This document shows, in pieces, positions 56,466-64,000 of a stretch of DNA of 64,000 nt. Made by a program: the position numbers and the translations under genes. Origin of the DNA: Brevundimonas sp. NIBR11 (lineage in GTDB: Bacteria; Pseudomonadota; Alphaproteobacteria; Caulobacterales; Caulobacteraceae); the NCBI RefSeq assembly GCF_027912535.1, contig NZ_CP115465.1:600001-664000 (forward strand). The letters run 5' to 3'. The notes under the pieces are model-generated. The model searched no databases. It was not told the origin of the DNA and was given only the letters and a program-made list of their open reading frames with translations. Each line of letters opens with the position of its first letter. The stretch's first letter is position 1.

Positions 56466-57026
56466 ATGACCGAGGAATCGAGCAAAGGCCTCGCCGGCAT
56501 CACCGCCGCCGCCAAACAGGCGCCCGGTCGCGGTCTGCCGCCCGTTCACCTGTGGCGCCCGGCCCATTGCGGCGACATCGACATCGTCATCCGGCGTGAC
56601 GGCGTCTGGATGCACGAGAACTCGCCCATCGGACGGGCCGAGCTGGTGCGGCTTTTCTCCACCGTTCTGCGCAAGGACCCCGACGGCTATCACCTCGTCA
56701 CGCCGGTCGAGAAGATGCGCATCGAAGTCGAGGACTTGCCGTTCCGCGCCGTGACGATGACCCGCGACGGCGACGACCTCGTCTTCACCACCGACGTCGG
56801 CGACGAGACCCGCGCCGGGCCCGATCACCCTATCATCGTCGAGACTGACCCCGCGACCGGCGAACCCGCCCCCCGCGTCCACGTCCGCGCCGACCTGGAG
56901 GCACGCATCGCCCGCACGGTCTTCTACGATCTGGTCGAGATGGCCGAGGTCCGCGACGGACAACTCGCCGTCCAGTCTGGCGGCGTCTGGTTCCCGCTCG
57001 GCCCGCCGGGAGCCGGCGTCGAATGA
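56466..57026 (+). CDS. DUF1285 family protein
   Basis: This is a 186-aa protein of the DUF1285 family. The core has PPVHLWRPAHCGDIDIVIRR, DGVWMHENSPIGRAELVRLF and STVLRKDPDGYHLVTPVEKM, then the C-terminal VRADLEARIARTVFYDLVEM. The function is unknown, though it is conserved next to NUDIX and cca in alphaproteobacteria. The start is taken as ATG 56466 with GAAGAG upstream; GTG 56457 would begin inside the repeat. The stop overlaps the NUDIX ATG by 4 nt. Confidence 0.9.
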   Translation: MTEESSKGLAGITAAAKQAPGRGLPPVHLWRPAHCGDIDIVIRRDGVWMHENSPIGRAELVRLFSTVLRKDPDGYHLVTPVEKMRIEVEDLPFRAVTMTRDGDDLVFTTDVGDETRAGPDHPIIVETDPATGEPAPRVHVRADLEARIARTVFYDLVEMAEVRDGQLAVQSGGVWFPLGPPGAGVE

Positions 57027-57688
57027 GCCATCAGACCCTGAAGGACCGCCTGACCGAACGCCTCGCGCCGGTGCACGACTGGCGAGCGGAGACCCGCGCC
57101 GTCCGCTCCGACTTCGACCTCAACCCCGGCATGACCTCTTGGGCGAAGGGCCCGCTGAAGCCCGCCGCCGTCCTGATTCCGATCATCGCCAATCCGAACG
57201 GCGCCTGCGTCCTCCTGACCCGCCGCGCCGACAGCCTGGCGCATCACACGGGTCAGGTCGCCTTCCCGGGCGGCCGCCTCGACCCCGGCGAGACCGCCGT
57301 CGAGGCGGCGCTTCGCGAGGCGAGGGAGGAGGTCGATCTCGACCCCGCCGCCGTCACCGTGCTCGGCCTGTCAGACGCCTACGAGACGGGCACCGGCTAT
57401 CTGGTCACGCCGGTGATCGGCTGGATCGACGCCCTGCCGCCGCTGAAGGCCTCGCCGGACGAGGTGGCCGAAATCTTCCAGGCGCCATGGGACTTCCTCA
57501 TGGACCCGGCCAACCACACCCGCGACCATCTGGATGCGCCCGAGGGCGTCAAACGCTGGTTCTGGTCCATGACCTGGGGCGAGCAATACATCTGGGGCGC
57601 CACCGCCGGCATCATCCGGGCGCTGCGCACGCGCCTGTACGGCGACGAGGCCAACGTGCCGGCCTCGGCCGCCGAGGACGCCGCGTGA
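57023..57688 (+). CDS. NUDIX CoA pyrophosphatase
   Basis: This is a 221-aa NUDIX hydrolase of the CoA-diphosphatase subgroup. The CoA signature LLTRRADSLAHHTGQVAFPG lies just before the Nudix box GGRLDPGETAVEAALREARE followed by EVDLDP. Members cleave CoA derivatives to 3',5'-ADP and phosphopantetheine. It is the middle gene of DUF1285-NUDIX-cca; the ends overlap the neighbours by 4 nt each (ATGA and GTGA). Confidence 0.95.
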   Translation: MSHQTLKDRLTERLAPVHDWRAETRAVRSDFDLNPGMTSWAKGPLKPAAVLIPIIANPNGACVLLTRRADSLAHHTGQVAFPGGRLDPGETAVEAALREAREEVDLDPAAVTVLGLSDAYETGTGYLVTPVIGWIDALPPLKASPDEVAEIFQAPWDFLMDPANHTRDHLDAPEGVKRWFWSMTWGEQYIWGATAGIIRALRTRLYGDEANVPASAAEDAA

Positions 57689-58881
57689 CCCGGCTGGAGG
57701 GTCAGGATTGGCTGACCAGTCCGGCCACCGCCGCCGTCTTCGATGCGCTGGAGGCGGTTGGCGGCCCCGACTGCGCCCGCTTCGTCGGCGGCAGCGTGCG
57801 CAACGCCTTGGTCGGTCGCCCCGTCGACGACTTCGACATCGCCACCCGGCTTAGGCCCGAGGACTCCATGGCCGCCCTCAAGGCCGCCGGCATCAAGGTC
57901 GTCCCCACCGGCCTCGCGCACGGCACGGTCACCGCCGTCTCGGAAAAACGACCCTACGAGGTCACCACCCTGCGCAAGGACGTGGAGACCGACGGCCGCC
58001 ACGCCGTCGTCGCCTTCACCGACGACTGGGCCGAGGACGCCGCCCGGCGCGACTTCCGCCTGAACGCCCTCTACGCCGACCGCACTGGCGCGATCTTTGA
58101 CCCGACCGGGCAGGGGGTTGAGGACGCACTGGCCGGTCGCGTCGTCTTCGTCGGCGATCCGAACACTCGCATCGAAGAGGACTACCTTCGCATCCTCCGC
58201 TTCTTCCGCTTCTTCGCCTGGTATGGCCGATCGGAGCCCGACCCGGAGGGCCTCGCCGCCTGCGCCGCCCATGCCGAGGGCCTGACACGACTGTCGGCCG
58301 AGCGAGTGTCCAAGGAACTGTTGAAACTGCTCGCCGCCCCCGATCCGCGGCCAGCGGTCCATGCCATGGCCGAGGCTGGGGTGCTGATCCGCCTCTTCCC
58401 CGCTGTCCCCGACCTGGCCCCCTTTGACGCCCTCTGCGGGGCGAGCGACGACCCGGTCCTGCGCCTGTCCGCCCTGCTGCCTGACGACCCGGCCGCCGTC
58501 GCCGAAATCGCGCGCGTGCTTCGCCTGCCCAAGGCCGTCGAACGCCGCCTCGCCGAGGCCGCCGTCGGGCCGCTTGATCCGGCGACCGACCCGTGCACCC
58601 TCCGCGCCCTGATCTATCGCGAGGGCGCCCAGGCGGTTCATGACCGCATCCAGCGGGGCGCGGCCGTTCGTCCTGGCTCGAACGCCGCCCCCGCCCTGAC
58701 CCTGATCCAAACCTGGCCCGCGCCCCGCTTGCCCGTCGGCGGCCGTGATTTGACGAAACTCGGCATCGACCCCGGCCCCGAGCACGGCCGCATCCTGAAC
58801 GCCTTCGAGGCCGAATGGATCGCCGACGACTTCCCCGCCGACGGCCACGCGGCAAGGCTCAGCCGGCTGGCGCGGCCCTGA
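57685..58881 (+). CDS. cca: CCA-adding tRNA nucleotidyltransferase
   Basis: This 398-aa enzyme adds or repairs the 3' CCA of tRNAs. The class II head has FVGGSVRNALVGRPVDDFDI with the catalytic DxD, and TGLAHGTVTAVSEKRPYEVT. DAARRDFRLNALYADRTGAI and RIEEDYLRILRFFRFFAWYG complete the neck motifs. The C-terminal domain is shorter than in E. coli and lacks an HD phosphohydrolase, as in other alphaproteobacteria. The GTG start overlaps the NUDIX stop. Its 3' end overlaps the convergent EEP gene by 23 nt. Confidence 0.95.
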   Translation: MTRLEGQDWLTSPATAAVFDALEAVGGPDCARFVGGSVRNALVGRPVDDFDIATRLRPEDSMAALKAAGIKVVPTGLAHGTVTAVSEKRPYEVTTLRKDVETDGRHAVVAFTDDWAEDAARRDFRLNALYADRTGAIFDPTGQGVEDALAGRVVFVGDPNTRIEEDYLRILRFFRFFAWYGRSEPDPEGLAACAAHAEGLTRLSAERVSKELLKLLAAPDPRPAVHAMAEAGVLIRLFPAVPDLAPFDALCGASDDPVLRLSALLPDDPAAVAEIARVLRLPKAVERRLAEAAVGPLDPATDPCTLRALIYREGAQAVHDRIQRGAAVRPGSNAAPALTLIQTWPAPRLPVGGRDLTKLGIDPGPEHGRILNAFEAEWIADDFPADGHAARLSRLARP

Positions 58882-59824
58882 CGAAGCGGGTGATCACCGG
58901 CCGGTGGTCCGACCCCGTCGGCCGCCCCAGCCTGCGATCGACGACCGCCAGTTCCGGCGAGCGATAGACCTGGTCGATCGTCATCCCGGCAAAGGCGGGC
59001 AGGGGGCTCGGCCAGGTCCCCGGCCAGCCCGGCGCAGGGATCAGGCCGCCGTCGATCCGGATGATCTTGCCGATCCGGGCGCCCGCCACGCTGTTGAAAT
59101 CCCCCGCCGCGATCACCGGCCCCTCGACCGAGGCCGCCCAGTTTGACAGCCCCTCGGCCTGACGGATCTGCTCCCACTGCACCTGATAAGGCCAGGGCCG
59201 AGTGAAGTGGACCCCCGCGATGGTCACCGGCCCCAGCGGCGTCTCCGCCACCGCCCCCACGACGTGCAGCACCGGAATTCTCAGCTCGATATCCCGCAAC
59301 GGCCGTCGCGACGCGATCAGCGACAGCGCCGGCCCGTCCGGTCGGTCCAGCCGCCCGGTCACGACCCGATACGGATATCCAACCAGGATCCTGTCGATCG
59401 CCGCCCTGGGCGCGTTCCCGACCTCGACCAGCACGACGACATCGGCGTCGGCAGCGGCGATGGAGGCGGCCATCGCCGCCACATCGATGTTCCGGACATA
59501 GAGGTTGGCCGAATAGAGGGTGAAGCCCGGCGATCCGGCCTCGGCCTTTCCTCGCGGCGGCGCCCACTGGCTCCACCCCGCCGCCAGCGTTAGGACGCAG
59601 ACCCCTGCCGCCGCCACGATCAGTCCGCGCACCCGCACCAACGCCGCTGCCGCCAGTCCCACGATGGCCGCGGCCAGCGCCGGTCCCGTGAACTGGGCGA
59701 GGATGTCCACCCAACGGTGACCGATCCCGCTCAATCCCGCCAGCGCGATTCCCAGCGGGGCCAGCAAGGCCAGCCCCACGACCCCGGCCGCGAACAATCG
59801 CACAGGCGACACTCTGTCAGACAC
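58859..59824 (-). CDS. Membrane-anchored endonuclease/exonuclease/phosphatase family protein
   Basis: This is a 321-aa protein. The first 90 residues hold two or three helices (AAGVVGLALLAPLGIALAGL; LAAAIVGLAAAALVRV; LIVAAAGVCVLTLAAGW). The EEP catalytic domain follows with LYSANLYVRNIDVAAMA, VVVLVEVGNAPRAA, VTIAGVHFTRPWP, VIAAGDFNSVAG and the final TGSDHRPVITRFVR. The domain should face the periplasm. Relatives (YafD-like) have unknown substrates. It overlaps the cca 3' end. Confidence 0.88.
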   Translation of the reverse strand: MSDRVSPVRLFAAGVVGLALLAPLGIALAGLSGIGHRWVDILAQFTGPALAAAIVGLAAAALVRVRGLIVAAAGVCVLTLAAGWSQWAPPRGKAEAGSPGFTLYSANLYVRNIDVAAMAASIAAADADVVVLVEVGNAPRAAIDRILVGYPYRVVTGRLDRPDGPALSLIASRRPLRDIELRIPVLHVVGAVAETPLGPVTIAGVHFTRPWPYQVQWEQIRQAEGLSNWAASVEGPVIAAGDFNSVAGARIGKIIRIDGGLIPAPGWPGTWPSPLPAFAGMTIDQVYRSPELAVVDRRLGRPTGSDHRPVITRFVRAAPAG

Positions 59825-59843
59825 GAAGACTTGCTATCCTGGG

Positions 59844-59868
59844 TGAACGCGGGTCGATGTGGGGCGTT
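59844..59868 (+). promoter_or_regulatory. Weak EcfG/SigT-like promoter candidate
   Basis: TGAAC (59844-59848), 16 nt, then CGTT (59865-59868) matches the GGAAC-N16/17-CGTT pattern of alphaproteobacterial general-stress promoters except for one base of the -35 box. It lies 22 bp before the DUF4112 start. It could be a chance match. Confidence 0.3.
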
Positions 59869-59890
59869 GACCACTCGCTTGGAGGGCGAA

Positions 59891-60352
59891 ATGGCGAAAC
59901 GGTCGATCGGGGATATCGAGAAGATCTGGTCCAATGTCGAGGGCGTCAAGAAGCTCTCCGACCGGGCCATCGGCCTGGGCCCATTTGGCATCGGCATGGA
60001 CGGCCTGCTGACCTGGATTCCCGTCGTCGGCACCGTCTATTCGGTCGGCGCGGGCGGCTGGCTGCTGATGCAAGCGGTGCGCGCCAAGGCGACGCCCTAC
60101 ACCCTCGCTCGCATGGCTGGATATCTGGGTACGGACGCCGTGACCGGAAGCGTGCCGGTGGCCGGCAGCGTCGTCGACTTCTTCTTCCCCGGTCACCTGA
60201 TGGCGGCCAAGGCGCTGCAGAAGGACATCGAGACCACCCATTGGGTCGAGGCCAACGAGCGCGAGGCCCGCGCCTCCGGCGATCACGACCGCCACGTCGC
60301 GGCGATGAAGGCCGACCCTAAGAAGCGACGGATCGTCTACCTGCACGACTAA
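59891..60352 (+). CDS. DUF4112 family protein
   Basis: This is a 153-aa protein of the DUF4112 family. Two hydrophobic stretches (LLTWIPVVGTVYSVGAGGWL and a VTGSVPVAGSVVDFFF segment) with the PVVG/PVAG motifs are the family hallmark, and the protein is probably membrane-associated. A charged, histidine-containing C-terminus follows. GGAGGG precedes the ATG by 4 nt. The function is unknown. It is divergent from the EEP gene. Confidence 0.88.
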   Translation: MAKRSIGDIEKIWSNVEGVKKLSDRAIGLGPFGIGMDGLLTWIPVVGTVYSVGAGGWLLMQAVRAKATPYTLARMAGYLGTDAVTGSVPVAGSVVDFFFPGHLMAAKALQKDIETTHWVEANEREARASGDHDRHVAAMKADPKKRRIVYLHD

Positions 60353-60427
60353 CGGTCCTGTTTTGCTTGACGGATTAGCCGGGGCCACGCCAAGTCAGCC
60401 GACCGACACCGCGCCCGGACTTGCCCG

Positions 60428-60985
60428 ATGACCCCCATGCTGACGCGAGACGAACTGGCCGCGGCCCTCGGCGAAGCGGGCGGCGGCGACCGCGCCGCCT
60501 TCAAAAAGGTCTATGAGGCGACCTCGGCGAAACTGTTGGGAGTCTGCCTGCGTATCTTGTCCGACCGCCAGTTGGCCGAGGACGTCTTGCAGGACACCTA
60601 TCTCACAGTCTGGAGGAAGGCCTCGACCTTCGACCCCTCGCGCGCCAGCCCGATCACCTGGCTCGTGACGATCGCGCGCAACCGGTCGATCGACCGCCTC
60701 CGCTCGGGCGCCCCCATGCGCAAGACCACGCCGGTCGAGGAAGCCTACGGTCTGGCCGACGCCGCTCCCCTGGCCTCGGACGTCGTCGAGACGACCGACG
60801 AGGTGGGTCGCCTGAACCGCTGCCTCGACACCCTGGAGGACAAGGTGCGCGGCGTGATCCGCACCGCCTTCATGGAGGGCGTGACCTACGACGCCCTGGC
60901 GACGCGCGAGAACGTGCCGCTGGGCACGATGAAGAGCTGGATCCGGCGGGGGCTGTTGCGGCTCAGGAGCTGCCTCGAATCATGA
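60428..60985 (+). CDS. ECF RNA polymerase sigma factor
   Basis: This is a 185-aa group-4 sigma factor. Region 2 has LLGVCLRILSDRQLAEDVLQ and DTYLTVWRKASTFDPSRA, then WLVTIARNRSIDRLRS. Region 4 has LEDKVRGVIRTAFMEGVTYD and LATRENVPLGTMKSWIRRGL. It resembles the SigK/ECF19-like group that pairs with RskA-type anti-sigma factors, and such a gene overlaps its stop by 4 nt. The stimulus is unknown. Confidence 0.95.
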   Translation: MTPMLTRDELAAALGEAGGGDRAAFKKVYEATSAKLLGVCLRILSDRQLAEDVLQDTYLTVWRKASTFDPSRASPITWLVTIARNRSIDRLRSGAPMRKTTPVEEAYGLADAAPLASDVVETTDEVGRLNRCLDTLEDKVRGVIRTAFMEGVTYDALATRENVPLGTMKSWIRRGLLRLRSCLES

Positions 60986-61722
60986 CCGACCCCATCGCCC
61001 CCGAAGAGGAAGACCGCGCGCTCGCCGGCGAGCTTGCCCTGCGCGTCCTGCCGCCCGCCGAAGAGGCCGCCGCCCAGGCCCGCGAGGCCTCCGACCCCGC
61101 CTTCGCCCGCGAGGTCGAGGTCTGGAACGAGCACTTGGCCGGCTTCATCGCCGAAATCCCCTCGGTCCAGCCCTCGCCCCAGGTCTGGCCCCGTGTCGAT
61201 GCGGGCATCTCCACGCCCGCCGCTGCCCCCATGGCTGCGAACGACAATCGCGCCAGCTTCTGGCGCGCCTGGGCCCTCGGCTCGACGGGCCTTCTGGCCG
61301 CCAGCCTCGTGGCCGTCGCCATTCTCGTCGCTCGTCCGGCCCCCCTGCCGGTGATTGAGCCGGCCCCCGTGGTCGGCGTCACCCGCGTCGCCACCATCGC
61401 CATGACCGACGGCGGCACGCCCGTAGTCGCCCTGGCCTACGACACCGCTACTGGCCGTCTGTTCGTCGCCCCCATGGGCCAGATGGGCGCCGGCGCGGCC
61501 GTCCCGCACCTCTGGCTGGTCAAGCCTGACGAGGCCGGGGTCCAACTGATCGGCGCCATCGACGGCTCGGCCGCCTCCCAGCATCAGCTGGACGCCGTCC
61601 TGGCCTCCACAGCGGGTCAGGCGGTCGCCGTCGCCATCTCCATGGAGACGCCCGGCCACACGCCCGCCTCCGACAAGCCCGACGGCCCTGTCGTCGCGGC
61701 CGGCGAGCTGAAAGCGCTTTAG
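60982..61722 (+). CDS. RskA-like anti-sigma factor
   Basis: This is a 246-aa membrane protein. The cytoplasmic N-terminus (DRALAGELALRVLPPAEEAA) resembles a zinc-free anti-sigma domain, followed by one membrane helix (WALGSTGLLAASLVAVAILV) and a periplasmic C-terminal RskA-type domain (VALAYDTATGRLFVAPMGQM, VPHLWLVKPDEAGVQLIGAI). It should hold the preceding ECF sigma inactive at the membrane. Overlap by ATGA ties their expression. Confidence 0.92.
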   Translation: MTDPIAPEEEDRALAGELALRVLPPAEEAAAQAREASDPAFAREVEVWNEHLAGFIAEIPSVQPSPQVWPRVDAGISTPAAAPMAANDNRASFWRAWALGSTGLLAASLVAVAILVARPAPLPVIEPAPVVGVTRVATIAMTDGGTPVVALAYDTATGRLFVAPMGQMGAGAAVPHLWLVKPDEAGVQLIGAIDGSAASQHQLDAVLASTAGQAVAVAISMETPGHTPASDKPDGPVVAAGELKAL

Positions 61723-61976
61723 AAACTGCATCCAACCTCGCGCCGCCTTCGTAACTCGATGCGATCGGGTCGGCATCGCCGCCGCCTTGCGCGACGTCGT
61801 GGGTCCTGACAGCCGCGACCCGGTCAGCGGGGAGACCGCCCAGCCCTTCCAATGGTCTCCCCGCACCCCGTATGGGCCGATACCCATCAACGGATCGCCC
61901 TAGGACCTCAATGAAAACAACGGTCGGCATTATTTAAAGCCATTATCCGCGCCCCCCTCCGGAGCGCCCGCACACT

Positions 61977-62003
61977 GATCTCCGCTTTCACACGGAGATC
62001 GAA
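61977..62003 (+). promoter_or_regulatory. Hairpin sequestering the ribosome binding site of the DUF2793 gene
   Basis: GATCTCCG (61977-61984) and CGGAGATC (61993-62000) form a perfect 8-bp stem with an 8-nt loop, ending 3 nt before the ATG at 62004. The downstream arm contains GGAGA, the only ribosome binding site candidate. The mRNA hairpin should therefore block translation until opened. Confidence 0.6.
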
Positions 62004-63452
62004 ATGCCCTCGAACCAGAGCGCGCGCCTGGACCTGCCCTATCTCGCGGCGGGCCAGCTTCAGAAGCACGTCACCCTAAACCAGGCCCTGACCCGGCTGG
62101 ACGCCCTGGCCCAGACGGCCGTGGTCAGCCGCAGTCTCGCGGCCCAACCTGCAGCCCCCGAAGACGGCGACCTCTACATCCTGCCCGCCGGCCCCACCGG
62201 CGCCGTCTGGTCCGCCTGGGCCGAGGGCGACCTCGTTCGCGCCGAGCTCGGGGGCTGGACCCGCGTCCCGGCGCCGGAGGGCGCGCTCGCCGTCGTGCTC
62301 GACGAAGGCGGCCTGGTCGTGCGCGGCGAGGACGGCTGGAGCCCGTTCCCGGCCCGGCTCCAGTCTCTCGAACGGCTCGGCCTCAACACCGCGGCCGACG
62401 CCGACAATCCCTTCGCCGCCAAGCTGAACAAGGCGCTGTGGACCGCGCGCTCGACCGGCGACGGCGGCGACGGGAGCTTGCGCTTCACCTTCAACAAGGA
62501 CACGGCGTCTGACGTTCTGTCCCTGCTGTTCCAGAGCGGCTACGGCGGCCGGGCCGAACTGGGCCTGATCGGCGACGACGACCTCCGCCTCAAGGTCAGC
62601 TCTGACGGCGGGACCTGGCGCGAAGCCCTGCGCATCGACAAGGACGACGCCCGCGTCTGGTTCGCCAACGGCGCTGTCCGCGCCGAGACCGTCCGTCTGA
62701 CCGCGAGCGGCGACTTCATCCCGCCCGATTGGGCCCGCCTGCTGATCGTCACCGCTGTCGGCGGCGGAGGCGGCGGCGGCGTCGGAGCCTTCGGGGCCGG
62801 CGGCGTGCGTCAGGGCGGCGGCGGGGGCGGTGGCGGCGGCCTGTCCCAGGCGATCTGGCGGGTCGAGGACCTGCCCGGCGACCTGACCGTCAGCCTCGGC
62901 TCCGGCGGAGCTTCCGCCGCGGCCGGCGGGGACACCACCATCACCGCGTCCGGCGCGACCCTCCTGACCGCGCGCGGCGGCCAGCCCGGCGCGAACGGCT
63001 CGGCGGGCGGAGCAGGGGGCGCCTCGGGCGCCGGCCTCGACGGCGGCAATCCCGGCGGCGCGGCCTCGACCACGGCCACGGCCGCGACGGGCGCCAGCCT
63101 GACCAGCCCCGGCGCGTCCGGCGGCGGCGGGGGCGGCGGCGGCCTCGACGCAGGCGGCGTGGCCCGCGCGGGCGGACCCGGCGGCGACGGCGGCGTCCTG
63201 GCCTCTCCCGCTCCGGGGGGCGCCGGCGGAAGCTCGGCCGCCGGCTCGGTGGGATCGACGCCCGCGACTCTCGGCTCGGTCTCGGGTGGCGGGGGAGGGG
63301 GCGCGGGGGCGGTCACGTCAGGCGCGGGCCTGTCCGGCGGAGCGGCGGGCGGCCATGGCGCGGGCGGCGGCGGGGGCGGCGCGGGCGTGTCCGCGGGCGG
63401 GGCGGGCGGCGCCGGTTCGGCCGGTGTGGTCGTCATCCTGATCCAGGGCTGA
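62004..63452 (+). CDS. DUF2793 and glycine-rich phage tail-fibre-like protein
   Basis: This is a 482-aa protein. The N-terminal region (about 1-105) matches DUF2793, a domain found in phage or gene-transfer-agent tail proteins, with RLDLPYLAAGQLQKHVTLNQ and EDGDLYILPAGPTGAVWSAW. The middle has a beta-rich fibre-like region. From about residue 250 the protein is a long glycine-rich domain (LLIVTAVGGGGGGG, many GGxGG repeats) ending AGVVVILIQG, like polyglycine tips of phage adhesins. Its composition differs sharply from neighbours. A structured hairpin covers its ribosome binding site. Confidence 0.85.
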   Translation: MPSNQSARLDLPYLAAGQLQKHVTLNQALTRLDALAQTAVVSRSLAAQPAAPEDGDLYILPAGPTGAVWSAWAEGDLVRAELGGWTRVPAPEGALAVVLDEGGLVVRGEDGWSPFPARLQSLERLGLNTAADADNPFAAKLNKALWTARSTGDGGDGSLRFTFNKDTASDVLSLLFQSGYGGRAELGLIGDDDLRLKVSSDGGTWREALRIDKDDARVWFANGAVRAETVRLTASGDFIPPDWARLLIVTAVGGGGGGGVGAFGAGGVRQGGGGGGGGGLSQAIWRVEDLPGDLTVSLGSGGASAAAGGDTTITASGATLLTARGGQPGANGSAGGAGGASGAGLDGGNPGGAASTTATAATGASLTSPGASGGGGGGGGLDAGGVARAGGPGGDGGVLASPAPGGAGGSSAAGSVGSTPATLGSVSGGGGGGAGAVTSGAGLSGGAAGGHGAGGGGGGAGVSAGGAGGAGSAGVVVILIQG

Positions 63453-63457
63453 GGCCG

Positions 63458-63649
63458 ATGCTGCATCCGCCCCAGCCCCACGCCCCCGATCCCTTCTTCG
63501 ACGGCGACGAGCCGCTGCTGGATTTCGACGCCGTCGAAGACGCGTTCGCCGCGCCGCGCCGCCTGTCCCGCGAGGAGAGCCGTGTCGCCATCGGCCCGGA
63601 CTGGGCCTGGACCCACCTGACTTCCGACGAGGAGACCGCCGATGACTGA
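63458..63649 (+). CDS. Small protein in the phage-like cassette
   Basis: This is a 63-aa acidic protein (MLHPPQPHAPDPFFDGDEPL onward) with a proline- and histidine-rich start and a tryptophan pair in GPDWAWTHLTS. No membrane helix. I know no family. It begins 5 nt after the fibre-like gene and overlaps the next gene by 8 nt. Confidence 0.65.
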   Translation: MLHPPQPHAPDPFFDGDEPLLDFDAVEDAFAAPRRLSREESRVAIGPDWAWTHLTSDEETADD

Positions 63650-63911
63650 CGACAATCCCCAGACCCCACCGCCGCTTGCGGAAGCCAAATGGCTGTGGCG
63701 CAGGCTCTATGTCTTCGCCGCCAGCTTCGCATTGTGGCGAACACTGTCCGCCATCGTGGATCGCACCCAGCCCGTCGCCCTCCCGGCCGTGGCGTCCGGC
63801 CTGATGTCGCTGCTGGCCCTGACGCTGGTCCTCTATCTGGTGGCCCCCACGGCCCAGCAGCTCGCCGCCCTTCTGGCCGATCTGCGTCTGCGTCTTGGAG
63901 GCCTGAAATGA
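63642..63911 (+). CDS. Holin-like small membrane protein
   Basis: This is an 89-aa protein with two predicted helices (LYVFAASFALWRTLSAIV and ASGLMSLLALTLVLYLVAP), a polar N-terminus and a short helical C-terminus. Size, topology and position before an endolysin-like gene fit a holin. The call rests on context, not on a named family. It overlaps both neighbours (8 nt and 4 nt). Confidence 0.65.
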   Translation: MTDDNPQTPPPLAEAKWLWRRLYVFAASFALWRTLSAIVDRTQPVALPAVASGLMSLLALTLVLYLVAPTAQQLAALLADLRLRLGGLK

Positions 63912-64000
63912 GCTTCCGCCTTTCCGCCCGCTCGCGCGGCCGGCTCAAGGGCGTGCATCCCGCCCTCGTCGGCGTGATCGAGGCGGCCATTCTGACCACT
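63908..64000 (+). CDS. M15-family peptidase, endolysin-like (5' part only)
   Basis: The first 31 codons are visible before the right edge. FRLSARSRGRLKGVHPALVG followed by VIEAAI matches the start of phage M15 L-alanyl-D-glutamate peptidases and VanY-like endolysins. The catalytic zinc residues lie beyond the window. It overlaps the holin-like gene by 4 nt, so lysis or cell-wall opening during particle release is the likely role. Confidence 0.7.
   Translation, partial: MSFRLSARSRGRLKGVHPALVGVIEAAILTT

Noticed and set aside
62729..63457. Arginine-rich upstream extension of the small ORF ending at 63649
   Set aside because: It is the shifted frame of the glycine-rich repeat region. The real gene starts at ATG 63458.

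Overview
The window is one contiguous stretch of a GC-rich alphaproteobacterial chromosome. The best guess is Caulobacteraceae, close to Brevundimonas or Caulobacter. This is inferred from gene content (large TonB-dependent receptors, petABC, aerobic hemF, an ECF sigma/anti-sigma pair, REP-like CGAAGCGAAGCG elements) and from the alphaproteobacterial rRNA and initiator tRNA. It was not tested by a database search. No complete prophage, insertion sequence or CRISPR array is visible.

Layout. 1-2541: the end of an rRNA operon (partial 23S, 5S, initiator tRNA, terminator). 2585-11892: a dicarboxylate locus with dctB-dctD divergent from dctA, followed closely by a TonB-dependent receptor and an exported alpha/beta hydrolase. 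12048-27557: metabolic and housekeeping genes, namely acs, a MliC-DUF4232 lipoprotein, kbl-tdh (threonine to glycine), a topoisomerase IB mini-operon, rlmJ, hemF, an M19 dipeptidase, trmL and the cytochrome bc1 operon petABC. 27617-28140: a gene-free region with REP-like hairpins and a phased TTCGTC cluster. 28141-33456: exported and membrane proteins, including two tandem M28 peptidases. 33463-39634: ychF, then a copper-type operon (DUF2946 leader ORF, TonB receptor, PepSY membrane protein, PCu(A)C chaperone) downstream of pth. 39707-46811: rplY, two paralogous lipoproteins, prs, bamD and recN. 46808-53790: a LysR/aldo-keto reductase pair, a 2OG-Fe(II) oxygenase, xthA and two paralogous exported proteins with three four-cysteine repeats. 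53817-61722: an MBL hydrolase/enoyl-CoA hydratase pair, a DUF1285-NUDIX-cca operon, DUF4112, and an ECF sigma with its anti-sigma. 62004-64000: a phage-like cassette (DUF2793 glycine-rich fibre-like protein, small protein, holin-like membrane protein, start of an M15 endolysin-like peptidase) that runs off the right edge.

How genes work together. The strongest system-level reading is at 34635-38982. A DUF2946 ORF with a CxxC motif and a proline-rich C-terminus sits just upstream of a TonB receptor, with a strong hairpin between them. This matches the architecture described for the copper-sensing leader peptide CruR of Bordetella. A second candidate system is the dct locus, where an outer-membrane receptor and a periplasmic hydrolase may feed substrates to DctA. 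A third is the right-edge cassette, whose first gene has its ribosome binding site buried in a perfect 8-bp hairpin. Many neighbouring genes overlap by 1-8 bases, so translational coupling is common. The large ORFs opposite dctBD, both TonB receptors and recN are antisense shadows typical of GC-rich DNA.
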